43,413 nucleotides of DNA. It comes from Acidobacteriaceae bacterium (GTDB taxonomy: Bacteria; Acidobacteriota; Terriglobia; Terriglobales; Acidobacteriaceae). The position numbers and the translations under genes are program-made. The notes beneath the pieces are model-generated. The model saw nothing but the letters and a program-made list of their open reading frames with translations. It made no database searches and had not been told where the DNA came from. Below, piece after piece: positions 24,463 through 32,463 of the stretch; within the stretch, counting starts at the first letter, position 1, and each line of letters begins with the position of its first letter. The stretch covers positions 28,891 to 72,303 of the forward strand of contig PLXP01000258.1 in NCBI GenBank assembly GCA_003151435.1. The letters are read 5' to 3'.

Positions 24463-24513
24463 CCTCGAGAATCAGATGTCGCCTTGGTTAAGGCTGTTGT
24501 CTTGTTCTCGAGG
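24463..24513 (-). promoter_or_regulatory. Structured 5' leader overlapping the ribosome binding site
   Basis: On the minus strand the leader of the lysine-rich gene folds into an outer 9-bp stem, CCTCGAGAA (24513-24505) with TTCTCGAGG (24471-24463), enclosing an inner stem GCCTT/AAGGC with loop AACC (24494-24481). The last three bases of the outer stem are the first half of the AGGAGG ribosome binding site (24465-24460). Such a fold could limit translation; whether a ligand, protein or temperature acts on it is unknown. Confidence 0.5.
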
Positions 24514-24565
24514 AAGGTGCCGATGCCTCTCTATGTACTGCCTCATGTTCCGGCTTGTTGCAGCA

Positions 24566-25690
24566 CTACACAACGCGCCGCACACCCGGCAGGCGGACCA
24601 GTGGATCGGCCACAATCCAGCATGAGGTGCAGGCGAGCATACCTGTCACGCAAAACTTGATCAGGGCGGGTGCGCTCCAGCCGTGCAGCAACAGAGCGAT
24701 ACCCACCAGGACCGGCGGATGGATGATGTAGACGGCATACGCGCGCCGATTGAGCCAGCTCCACAACACCGATGGTGCATTCATGTATTTGCGAAAGACC
24801 AGCAGCCATGCGGCGATCAGGCCCCAGGCCACAGACGGCTCCCAGAAGGCATAGAAGATGGCGGTCCATGAGAACCCACCGGAGAAATTCGTTTTCCCCG
24901 AGCCATTCAGCGCGTGCACCACGATGATGGCCACCGGCAACAAGGGCCAGCTAATCACGAGCCCAATGATCCAGGCTCGCGCATGTTTCCATTCCAACTG
25001 GCGCAGCCAGTCATGACGCCACGCCGCAATCCCAATGGCGAACAGGAAGATATAGCTCGCAAAATAGCCGAGTTGCAGGCCGATAATGTTGACGCCAGTT
25101 GGCACAACCTGACGGATCGCGAGAGCAGCCACACCTACGCCAATCGCGCTCACCAGCCACCACCCATAAGTCGGAACGGCTTTCGCTGTTCGTTCAACCT
25201 GCACCAGCCGAGCGCCCGCAACCGCACGCCATGCGCAATAGCCCATGCTGAAGATCAACAGGGCCTGGGCAAACCACAGCGGTCCATTGATGAACTGCTT
25301 GTGCTGCCAGAGCCATGCGATGGTCGGCCAGAATCCTTTGCCCTGCGCCGCATTCACAATGCCGGCGGTCAGCGGGCCCAGAACGAGGCCGAAGGCCAGC
25401 AGAGGCAGCCCAAGGCGCAGCAAACGGTCGCCAATGAAGCGCGCATAGCCTTTACGCTCCAGCGAACCCGGCGTAAAGTAGCCGGCCAGCAGAAAGAAGA
25501 AGCCCATGAAATAGGCTTGATTAGTTGTGCAGAACAGAGTCAGCAGCAGGCTCGAGTGCGCGCCCGACGGTTTCAGTTCGTAGTAGAACCACCCGCCTAT
25601 GGCCCCATAAGTGATGGCGGTGTGGTGCAGGATGACCAGGGCTGTGATCGCGCTGCGCAGCCGATCGATATACAGGTCACGCTGAGCCAT
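24566..25690 (-). CDS. Integral membrane acyltransferase, acyltransferase family 3
   Basis: 374 residues with about ten hydrophobic segments. The N-terminus RDLYIDRLRSAITALVILHH carries the conserved Arg and the His22-His23 pair of acyltransferase 3 (OafA/OpgC-like) enzymes, which transfer acetyl or other acyl groups to extracytoplasmic glycans or small molecules. FFFLLAGYF and the loop with GPLWFAQALLIFS are also family-like, as is the late RAYAVYIIHPPVLVGIALLLHG. The gene follows tpiA on the same strand, but a 12-bp stem-loop lies between them. The substrate is unknown. Confidence 0.88.
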   Translation of the reverse strand: MAQRDLYIDRLRSAITALVILHHTAITYGAIGGWFYYELKPSGAHSSLLLTLFCTTNQAYFMGFFFLLAGYFTPGSLERKGYARFIGDRLLRLGLPLLAFGLVLGPLTAGIVNAAQGKGFWPTIAWLWQHKQFINGPLWFAQALLIFSMGYCAWRAVAGARLVQVERTAKAVPTYGWWLVSAIGVGVAALAIRQVVPTGVNIIGLQLGYFASYIFLFAIGIAAWRHDWLRQLEWKHARAWIIGLVISWPLLPVAIIVVHALNGSGKTNFSGGFSWTAIFYAFWEPSVAWGLIAAWLLVFRKYMNAPSVLWSWLNRRAYAVYIIHPPVLVGIALLLHGWSAPALIKFCVTGMLACTSCWIVADPLVRLPGVRRVV

Positions 25691-25701
25691 GACCCATCAT
25701 A

Positions 25702-25735
25702 CGTATGGCCGCGAAACAAAGTCCGCGGCCATACG
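25702..25735 (-). terminator. Perfect 12-bp stem-loop between tpiA and the acyltransferase gene
   Basis: Arms CGTATGGCCGCG (25702-25713) and CGCGGCCATACG (25724-25735) pair perfectly around a 10-nt loop. It begins 14 bp after the tpiA stop and ends 11 bp before the acyltransferase ATG. No U-tract follows, so it may act as a weak terminator, an RNA-stability structure or a regulatory site for the downstream gene. Confidence 0.55.
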
Positions 25736-25749
25736 ATCTCAATGCAGAA

Positions 25750-26502
25750 TTAATACTTCACGATAGCCGCGAAGGAATCAGGCTTGAGGCTGGCGCCGCC
25801 CACCAGGGCTCCGTCAATCTCTTCCTGGCCAATCAGCGAGGTGGCGTTGTCGGGCTTCACGCTGCCGCCGTAGAGGATGCGCACATTGGCGGCCACTTCC
25901 GCGCCCAGCAGCTTCGCCACTTGCGCGCGAATGATCTTGTGCGCGTCGACGGCGATCTCCGGCGTAGCGGTCTTGCCCGTGCCGATGGCCCACACGGGCT
26001 CATAGGCGATCACGATGGGCGCCGCGGCCTCAGGCGTAATCCCAACGAATGCGCCCGTCACCTGCGTCTTCAGCACCTCGGCCGTCTTGCCGGCTTCGCG
26101 CTCCGCCAGCACTTCGCCCACGCAGACAATCGGAACGACGCCGTGCTTGAGAGCTGTGTGCAGCTTCTTGTTCACAATCTCGTCGGTCTCGGCAAAATAC
26201 TGGCGGCGCTCGGAGTGGCCGATCAGCGTGTGCGTTCCGCCCACGGCCTTGAGCTGGCCCAATGAAGTCTCGCCGGTGTACGCGCCCTCTTCGGCAAAGT
26301 GAATGTTCTGCGCGCCGACGGCAACGTTGGAGCCCTTGGCGGCTTCAATCACCGTGGGCAGCAGCACAGGCGACGGGAACAGGGCAATCTCATCGCGGTC
26401 GTGGCCCGCAACGAGCGGCAGAAAAGCATCGACAAACGCCTTGGCTTCCGCAGGCGTCTTGAACATCTTCCAATTGGCGGCAATCAGAGCTTTACGTGAC
26501 AT
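25750..26502 (-). CDS. tpiA: Triosephosphate isomerase
   Basis: 250 residues, ATG at 26502 with GAGGAAC upstream. It interconverts dihydroxyacetone phosphate and glyceraldehyde 3-phosphate. Active-site residues: Asn10 and Lys12 (AANWKMFK), His96 (IGHSERR), the catalytic Glu168 and loop 6 (AYEPVWAIGTGKTA), and the phosphate-binding LYGGSVKPDN. Length is standard. It is on the same strand as pgk and gap but separated from them by a hypothetical gene and by an oppositely oriented toxin-antitoxin pair. Confidence 0.98.
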   Translation of the reverse strand: MSRKALIAANWKMFKTPAEAKAFVDAFLPLVAGHDRDEIALFPSPVLLPTVIEAAKGSNVAVGAQNIHFAEEGAYTGETSLGQLKAVGGTHTLIGHSERRQYFAETDEIVNKKLHTALKHGVVPIVCVGEVLAEREAGKTAEVLKTQVTGAFVGITPEAAAPIVIAYEPVWAIGTGKTATPEIAVDAHKIIRAQVAKLLGAEVAANVRILYGGSVKPDNATSLIGQEEIDGALVGGASLKPDSFAAIVKY

Positions 26503-26611
26503 TTTCGGGGTTCCTCAACTCAATTTTAGAGGATGGAATTGTCGCGCAGGGTGACGACGGGCACAGAGCGGCCTGAATCTGCGCAAGAGCCCATTTCAAT
26601 GAGCGAACCAA

Positions 26612-27238
26612 TCAGTCTTCAGTCCTGGAAAGTTGTACCGACGATACATCGCGCGGGACTTCGCCCCTCATGAACGCCTCGCGATGTTCGGGATCGCCAA
26701 GGTCCATCTTGAAGTGGTGCCAGGTCTCATCCTGCAGCACAGCCATATTCCACGCGCCTGAAACCGTGTCGGAAAACTGCCAGACAATGTGGAAGCCCTC
26801 TTCATTCGTGAACCCTTCAAGATCGGCTTGAATGATTGCGCCTCCACCCTCCCACAGCGCCGTACGCAGCGCGTGCAGCGCGGCAGAGCCGTCCTCTGAA
26901 TCCGCTCCCAACAGATGCTGCAACGAGAAGACTGTCTTGACTGAGGCCATGTATTCGTGGAGCCAGGCCACGCCGCTCTCCGGCATGGAGTCCAGCGTAT
27001 CTTCGATCAGATCGGCAATTTCATCCTGACCCGCGGACCCGTCGAAGACCGGCTTGCGTTCGATCAATGCGATCTCGACTTCGTCATCGGTCGACAGCAA
27101 AAGCGACTCCCACTCCTCTTCATCGCCTACTTCGATGGTCAGTCTGCAACCGGGATGCTCCGACCGGATCACCTGCGCCAACTCGTCGAAAGCAGGGAAC
27201 TCGTCTTCCTTTGACAGCACTCTCGTGTAATAAGCCAA
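26612..27238 (-). CDS. Conserved-looking acidic hypothetical protein
   Basis: 208 residues starting with TTG at 27238; AGGAGA 8 nt upstream supports this unusual start. The protein is soluble and acidic (for example VGDEEEWESLLLSTDDEVEI and EDTLDSMPESG). The second half reads like an alpha/beta domain with GGGAIIQADLEGFTNEEGFHIVWQFSD. There is no signal peptide or membrane segment. I do not recognise a family. It is on the tpiA strand with a 109-bp gap to tpiA and diverges from the antitoxin gene. Confidence 0.72.
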   Translation of the reverse strand: MAYYTRVLSKEDEFPAFDELAQVIRSEHPGCRLTIEVGDEEEWESLLLSTDDEVEIALIERKPVFDGSAGQDEIADLIEDTLDSMPESGVAWLHEYMASVKTVFSLQHLLGADSEDGSAALHALRTALWEGGGAIIQADLEGFTNEEGFHIVWQFSDTVSGAWNMAVLQDETWHHFKMDLGDPEHREAFMRGEVPRDVSSVQLSRTED

Positions 27239-27386
27239 CGTTCATCTCCTGCTGGAGTGCCAGCGTCACTCGCATCAGAAGTATCTTAGCCCTTTCAGCG
27301 AGGTCGAAGGCCGTACCGGAGTAGTCGAAGGGATCGATCTTGAAGGCTCTCTGTTTGAAGCCGGGATTTCCCTTGGCGATCTGCGC

Positions 27387-27415
27387 TACAATATGACCAT
27401 AGTCGGTGACTATGG
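27387..27415 (+). promoter_or_regulatory. Toxin-antitoxin promoter with palindromic operator
   Basis: A perfect dyad CCATAGTC-GGT-GACTATGG (27397-27415) lies between a -10-like TACAAT (27387-27392) and the GGGAGGA ribosome binding site (27414-27420) of the antitoxin gene. Antitoxins of the Phd/YefM family usually bind such palindromes in their own promoter and repress, so this is the likely autoregulatory site. I see no strong -35 box. Confidence 0.65.
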
Positions 27416-27426
27416 GAGGAATTGGG

Positions 27427-27654
27427 ATGTCAACTACCATCGCGGCGGGAGAGTTCAAGTCAAAGTGCTTGAAACTGTTGGACGAGGTTGCGGAGACGCG
27501 CCAGACGCTGGTCATTACCAAGCACGGCCGTCCGGTGGCCCAAGTTGTGCCGATGCCGCCTGCGGTGGATCCGTTTGGCGCTATGCGCGGTAGTGCCACG
27601 ATCCTCGGAGACATCATTTCGCCTCTTGAGAACGAGTGGGAGGTGCTCAAGTGA
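27427..27654 (+). CDS. Phd/YefM-type antitoxin
   Basis: 75 residues from the ATG at 27427, 6 nt after GGGAGGA. The N-terminal half is a Phd/YefM DNA-binding domain (TIAAGEFKSKCLKLLDEV, TLVITKHGRPVAQVVP). The C-terminal half (DPFGAMRGSATILGDIISPL, then ENEWEVLK) is the flexible toxin-binding tail typical of antitoxins paired with PIN toxins. Its stop overlaps the toxin GTG (GTGA). It should neutralise the PIN toxin and repress the operon at the palindrome just upstream. Confidence 0.93.
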   Translation: MSTTIAAGEFKSKCLKLLDEVAETRQTLVITKHGRPVAQVVPMPPAVDPFGAMRGSATILGDIISPLENEWEVLK

Positions 27655-28094
27655 GGCAGACGGACCCGGCTCGGAGTCCGCTACTTCTACTCGACACACA
27701 TGTCCTGGTCTGGCTGGTGCTTGGAGAGCGAATGCTTCGAACGCAAGCCCGGGAAGCCATTCATGAGGCTTCGCGCCAGGACCGGATTCTGGTTTCGGCC
27801 ATTACCGCTTGGGAGATTGGCGTTCTTGCAAGCAAGAAGCGTATCGATTTGCATCGGGATGCGATGGAGTGGGTGCGTGGCGTGCTATCGTTCGCTGGCG
27901 TGAGTCTCGTTCCGCTGGAGCCGGAGATCGCCGTTGCCAGCACCTGCCTGCCTTGGGAGATGCACGCCGACCCAGCGGACCGCATTCTTGTCGCTACGGC
28001 ACGGCACTTGGGCGCAACGCTGGTTACCGCCGACCGGGCATTGCTGGAGTTCGCGAGGCAGGGGCACTTCAAGGGGATGGACGCGTCGGCTTAG
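27651..28094 (+). CDS. PIN-domain toxin, VapC-like
   Basis: 147 residues from the GTG at 27651, which overlaps the antitoxin stop. The acidic PIN residues are all present: Asp15 (LLLLDTHVLVW), Glu55 (AITAWEIGVLA), Asp110 (DPADRILVATA) and Asp128 (TLVTADRAL). These coordinate Mg for single-strand ribonuclease activity, for example cutting tRNA or rRNA. Length is normal. The pair interrupts a series of minus-strand glycolysis genes, which suggests acquisition as a small mobile unit; no flanking direct repeats are clear. Confidence 0.94.
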   Translation: MRQTDPARSPLLLLDTHVLVWLVLGERMLRTQAREAIHEASRQDRILVSAITAWEIGVLASKKRIDLHRDAMEWVRGVLSFAGVSLVPLEPEIAVASTCLPWEMHADPADRILVATARHLGATLVTADRALLEFARQGHFKGMDASA

Positions 28095-28145
28095 CAGGCT
28101 GCGGAAAAACTAAATCCGGAGGGAGGCGGGGGTTTCAACCCCCGC
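28095..28145 (+). repeat. Palindromic intergenic repeat (family B start and GC hairpin)
   Basis: Begins with CAGGCTGCGGAAAAACT (28095-28111), a 17-bp sequence repeated exactly at 34126-34142, then a hairpin GCGGGGG-TTTCAA-CCCCCGC near 28126-28145. It lies between the toxin stop and the pgk stop, which converge, so it may also serve as a terminator. Confidence 0.65.
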
Positions 28146-28211
28146 AGAAAGCCAAAAAATCAATGCGGTCTTCAACCCGGATGCGACTTTAACTGACCAC
28201 TGACCCCTCTC

Positions 28212-29426
28212 TTACTTATCCGTCAGCGCTTCCACCCCAGGGAGCTTCTTGCCTTCCAAGAACTCCAAGCTCGCTCCGCCGCCGGTGGAGATGTGGGTGA
28301 TCTGGTCGGCGACGCCGGCCTGGTTGATGGCGGACACCGAATCGCCGCCGCCGATGATGGAGATAGCCGCCTTGTTTGCCGCGACAGCCTTGGCGATTGC
28401 GTTCGTTCCCACCGCAAACTTCGGAAACTCGAAGACGCCAGCCGGCCCATTCCACACGATGGTGCGCGCGGTCGAAACCACTTCTTCAATGGCCGCGATG
28501 GACTTCGGCCCGATGTCCAGGCCCTGCCAGTCGGCAGGGAAGTTCACCGACGTATCCCACGGCTGCGTGTTGGCATCCGGCGCGAACTTGTCGGCCAGAA
28601 CGTTATCGACCGGCAGCAGCAGCCTTACGCCCTTGGCCTTGGCCTTGTCGAGCGCCTTTTTCGCCATATCGATCTTGTCTTCTTCCACAAGCGACTTCCC
28701 CGTGGTAACGCCCAGCGCGCGCTGGAAGGTATAAGCCATTCCGCCCACGATGACCAGCGTGTCGACCTTGTCCAGCAGGTTGTCGATCACGTCGATCTTG
28801 CCTGAAATCTTCGACCCGCCGATGATGGCCACAAACGGCTTCTCGGGCGATTCCAATGCCTTGCCGAGGTAGGTGATTTCCTTTTCCATCAGCAGGCCGG
28901 CCACGGCGGGCTTCACAAAGTGCGTGATGCCCTCAGTCGAAGCATGAGCGCGATGCGCGGAGCCGAAAGCGTCGTTCACGTAGACCTCGGCCAGCGAAGC
29001 CAGCGCCTTTGAGAAGACCGGATCGTTGGCTTCCTCTTCGGCGTGATAGCGCAGGTTTTCAAGCAGCAGCACCTGGCTCGATTCAAGCTGCCGGGCCATC
29101 TCGCTGGCGACCTCGCCAATGCAATCGGGAGCGAAGGCCACGTTGATTTTGGCGCCCATCTCCTTGTCAAGCAGCTCGCGGAGCCGGTCCACCACCGGGC
29201 GCAGCGAGTACTTTGGATTTGGCTTGCCCTTGGGGCGGCCCAGGTGCGAGGCCAAAATCACCTTGGCCTTGTGCTGCAGCGCGTACTTGATGGTGGGCAG
29301 CGTGGCAATAATGCGAGTGTCGTCGGTGATGGTTTGGCCGTCTTCAGTCAGCGGCACGTTGAAATCGACGCGGATGAAGACGCGCTTGTTGGCTAGTTCG
29401 ATATCGCGAATGGAGAGCTTGGGCAT
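28212..29426 (-). CDS. pgk: Phosphoglycerate kinase
   Basis: 404 residues. The ATG at 29426 opens the family start (PKLSIRDIELANKRVFIRVD then FNVP); GGAAGG lies about 10 nt upstream, and the frame's extension to 29510 is not protein-like. Substrate blocks are SHLGRPKG, LLLENLRYHAEEEANDP and NDAFGSAHRAHAST. The nucleotide side shows AIIGGSKISGKIDVIDNLL, VWNGPAGVFE and the Gly-rich IIGGGDSVSA...HISTGGGASLEFLEG. It makes ATP from 1,3-bisphosphoglycerate. It follows the RidA-like gene by 29 bp and is probably cotranscribed with it. Confidence 0.98.
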   Translation of the reverse strand: MPKLSIRDIELANKRVFIRVDFNVPLTEDGQTITDDTRIIATLPTIKYALQHKAKVILASHLGRPKGKPNPKYSLRPVVDRLRELLDKEMGAKINVAFAPDCIGEVASEMARQLESSQVLLLENLRYHAEEEANDPVFSKALASLAEVYVNDAFGSAHRAHASTEGITHFVKPAVAGLLMEKEITYLGKALESPEKPFVAIIGGSKISGKIDVIDNLLDKVDTLVIVGGMAYTFQRALGVTTGKSLVEEDKIDMAKKALDKAKAKGVRLLLPVDNVLADKFAPDANTQPWDTSVNFPADWQGLDIGPKSIAAIEEVVSTARTIVWNGPAGVFEFPKFAVGTNAIAKAVAANKAAISIIGGGDSVSAINQAGVADQITHISTGGGASLEFLEGKKLPGVEALTDK

Positions 29427-29455
29427 GGGACTGTGCCTTCCTTGAAGTGCTGTTT

Positions 29456-29839
29456 CTAACCTGTGTCTGATGCGGGGATCACGGCGTCCATCTCGATCTC
29501 GACGCGCCATGCGGGGTTAAGCAGCTTGGCCACGACCACCATGGTCGCGGCAGGGCGGATGGCGCCAAAGTATTCGCCATGCACGCGGCCTACGGCTTCC
29601 CAGTCTTCGACGTGAGTTAGAAACATGCGGGTGCGGACGACGTCGTCGAGTGAAGCGCCGGCTTGAGCCAATGCTTCGGCAGCGATGGAGAAGATGCGAC
29701 GGGTCTGGCCCGCGGCGTCTTCGTTTTCTGCACCAACTGGACCTGTGCCGGACAAAAGAACGGAGTTCCCCACGCGCACCGCGCGAGAGAAGCCGATGAT
29801 CGGCTCGTACGGAGATCCGCCGCTGATGTTATGTCGCAT
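29456..29839 (-). CDS. Rid (YjgF/YER057c/UK114) family protein lacking the RidA arginine
   Basis: 127 residues from the ATG at 29839 (an upstream extension to 29863 is less likely). The chorismate-mutase-like fold is seen in AVRVGNSVLLSGTGPVG, AAEALAQAGASLDDVVRTRMFLT and VEIEMDAV. RidA enzymes deaminate reactive enamines/imines using a conserved Arg (Arg105 in E. coli, in PARS). Here the matching segment is RPAATMVVV, so the position is Ala98. The later Glu115 is kept. It may therefore be one of the Rid subfamilies without that activity. It lies between gap and pgk, 29 bp before pgk. Confidence 0.88.
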   Translation of the reverse strand: MRHNISGGSPYEPIIGFSRAVRVGNSVLLSGTGPVGAENEDAAGQTRRIFSIAAEALAQAGASLDDVVRTRMFLTHVEDWEAVGRVHGEYFGAIRPAATMVVVAKLLNPAWRVEIEMDAVIPASDTG

Positions 29840-29949
29840 AAGAGTGAAAGAGAAGTTCCGCACCGAAGCCGAGACTCCGGTGCGGATTGAAGCAGTGGCA
29901 ATCAGTCGACCAGTGTCCGTTTAGCCAGCGCCTCCAACCAACCCATGGC

Positions 29950-29982
29950 ACTGAAAACTGACAACTGATCACTGACAACTGT
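29950..29982 (+). repeat. Tandem ACTGACAACTGA-type repeat
   Basis: About three units of AACTGA(C/T)... between the gap stop and the Rid gene start, similar to the runs near 14210 and 14315-14362. It lies just downstream of gap on the minus strand. No hairpin of note. Confidence 0.6.
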
Positions 29983-29984
29983 TC

Positions 29985-30989
<1,005 letters not shown>

Positions 30990-31101
30990 GTGTCAATTTC
31001 TCCTTCATACGCGTTAAAACCGTGATTGGGGTTTGTGACGTTCGGCGGCTCAATCAGCCAGCAGGCAATTCCACCAAACCCATGATCCTATCATTCCTGT
31101 C

Positions 31102-31186
31102 AACGGGAACCAAATTGCCGGCTGGTTTCCGAGACCCGCGGGAATACAAAACGGCCCGCCGGTTCCCGTTCCCATAACGAGAACCG
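31102..31186. promoter_or_regulatory. Three AACGRGAACC half-sites between gap and the kinase gene
   Basis: AACGGGAACC at 31102-31111 (plus), the same sequence in reverse at 31161-31170, and AACGAGAACC at 31176-31185 (plus). The last two form an imperfect dyad CGGTTCCCGTT-CCCAT-AACGAGAACCG (31160-31186, one mismatch). This spacing and repetition in the 313-bp gap between two divergent genes look like binding sites for a dimeric regulator. No other gene or clear promoter is visible in this gap. Confidence 0.55.
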
Positions 31187-31302
31187 CTCAACGCTAGTTT
31201 GCTCGTCGGGGCGCGCGATCGTCTGTGACGAAGTGCACACTATTTGCAGCGGCTATGGGTGGTGTGTTATCCCGATAGTACGACGCAAGGGTTGATGACG
31301 GC

Positions 31303-32127
31303 ATGAGAAGACGGTCCAAACACGCTCCCAATACTTCGGAATCCACAGGCAAAATCGGCCAGGAACTCCCATCGGATCAGCAGGCTCCGCTGGTGCCATT
31401 CTACCCGGATGAGCAGCCGGCGCAGGCCCAGCAAGCCCGCCCTCCGCGGGCCCAGGAAGCACGTCCCCAGGAAGCCCGGCGGGTCGAGTCTGACCGGAGG
31501 CCTGCGGAACCGCGCCCCGCCGCGCCCGTGCGCCCCGCCAGGCCCGAGCGCCCCGCACGTATGGAGTGGAGTGAGCCTGTCACGCCGGGCCGCTTTGAAC
31601 TGGAGACCCAGCCGGAGATGCCCTCCGTGCCGTCGCCAGAGCCGTTGGTGGCCGATCGCTCGCCCCAGGCGCCCAAGGGATACGTGGTGCTGGCCATTGG
31701 GATGCCCGGATCGGGCAAAACCACGTGGTTTCGACGCCGCGGCGTCACGCCGCTGTCCAGCGACCTGTTGCGCAACATCCTCTTTGACGATGTGGAAGAG
31801 CAGCGTTACCAGGGACTGGTGTTTTCAACTCTGCGGTCGCTGTTGCGGGCGCGTTTGATTGCGCGCATGCCCTGGAACTACGTGGACGCGACCAACCTTT
31901 CCATTCACGAGCGCCGCCAGTGGATCAAGATGGCCAAGAGCTTTGGCTACGAGGTGCAGGCGGTCTTTTTCGATGTTCCGCTGGAGGTTTGCCTTGACCG
32001 CAATCGCCAGCGCGAGCGCGCCGTGAGCGAAGACGTAATGCGCAAGATGGCTGAGAAGCTGAAGCCCCCGGTGTTTGAAGAAGGCTTCGCCAAGATCACC
32101 GTGGTGCGTGTAAAGAGCGCAAGCTAG
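31303..32127 (+). CDS. P-loop kinase (polynucleotide-kinase-like) with long disordered N-terminus
   Basis: 274 residues. Residues 1-120 are disordered and rich in Pro, Ala, Arg, Glu and Gln (repeats such as RPPRAQEARPQEARR and RPAAPVRPARPERPAR). From 125 the P-loop domain starts: VLAIGMPGSGKTTW with Walker A at 133-141, then SSDLLRNILFDD, WNYVDATNLSIHERRQW and FFDVPLEVCLDRNRQRERAV. This matches the AAA_33/T4 polynucleotide kinase 5' kinase group, which phosphorylates nucleic acid ends or small molecules. No phosphatase domain is present. It diverges from gap and stands alone. The N-terminal tail may bind RNA or a partner protein; that is inference. Confidence 0.85.
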   Translation: MRRRSKHAPNTSESTGKIGQELPSDQQAPLVPFYPDEQPAQAQQARPPRAQEARPQEARRVESDRRPAEPRPAAPVRPARPERPARMEWSEPVTPGRFELETQPEMPSVPSPEPLVADRSPQAPKGYVVLAIGMPGSGKTTWFRRRGVTPLSSDLLRNILFDDVEEQRYQGLVFSTLRSLLRARLIARMPWNYVDATNLSIHERRQWIKMAKSFGYEVQAVFFDVPLEVCLDRNRQRERAVSEDVMRKMAEKLKPPVFEEGFAKITVVRVKSAS

Positions 32128-32194
32128 CCGGCTTTTAGCTTCTAGAGAGCGTCTTTACATGCTTCCCAAGCATTCAGTTATGTGAAGGCTACGG

Positions 32195-32256
32195 GCATTA
32201 CCGTCTGCGGAAAACCTTTTGGTTTTGAAAGGGCACGGCTTCAGCCGTGCCGCTAG
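32195..32256 (+). repeat. Palindromic repeat family B, left part
   Basis: Carries CTGCGGAAAA-like DNA then a perfect hairpin GGCACGGCT-TC-AGCCGTGCC (32232-32251) ending at CGCTAG. The same plan is at 34126-34258. Its expected right part, a GGGCTTTAGCGCCC hairpin, appears only after 32392, so the element looks split by a family A copy. Confidence 0.7.
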
Positions 32257-32391
32257 TGTCCTGTCCCAGAAGTGCGTTAAATAATGAGCTGTCATCCTGA
32301 GCGGAATTTGGCGCGCTTTTTGCGCCAAATGGAGTCGAAGGATCTGCGTTTCCGTCCGGCGACTTTTTCAATTTACTTTTGGGACGACATA
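32257..32391 (+). repeat. MITE-like element, family A, full copy 2, flanked by CTAG
   Basis: The 123-bp core (32263-32385) has terminal repeats GTCCCAGAAGT and ACTTTTGGGAC (one mismatch) and a central perfect hairpin TTTGGCGC/GCGCCAAA. With six more bases on each side it is bounded by CTAG at 32253-32256 and again at 32392-32395, as a 4-bp target duplication would be. It is nearly identical to 4449-4570. On both sides the flanks continue a family B repeat. The rest of the 336-bp gap to ftcD is the right part of family B. Confidence 0.75.
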
Positions 32392-32463
32392 CTAGCGCGA
32401 TACAAGATGCCCTGGGCTTTAGCGCCCAAGGGACGTTTTTTCGCAGCTGCAGCGCCAACTTGT

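Noticed and set aside
24914..25753. 279-residue plus-strand open frame antisense to the acyltransferase
   Set aside because: Gln/His/Arg-rich and without ribosome binding site; the acyltransferase has a full set of membrane helices.
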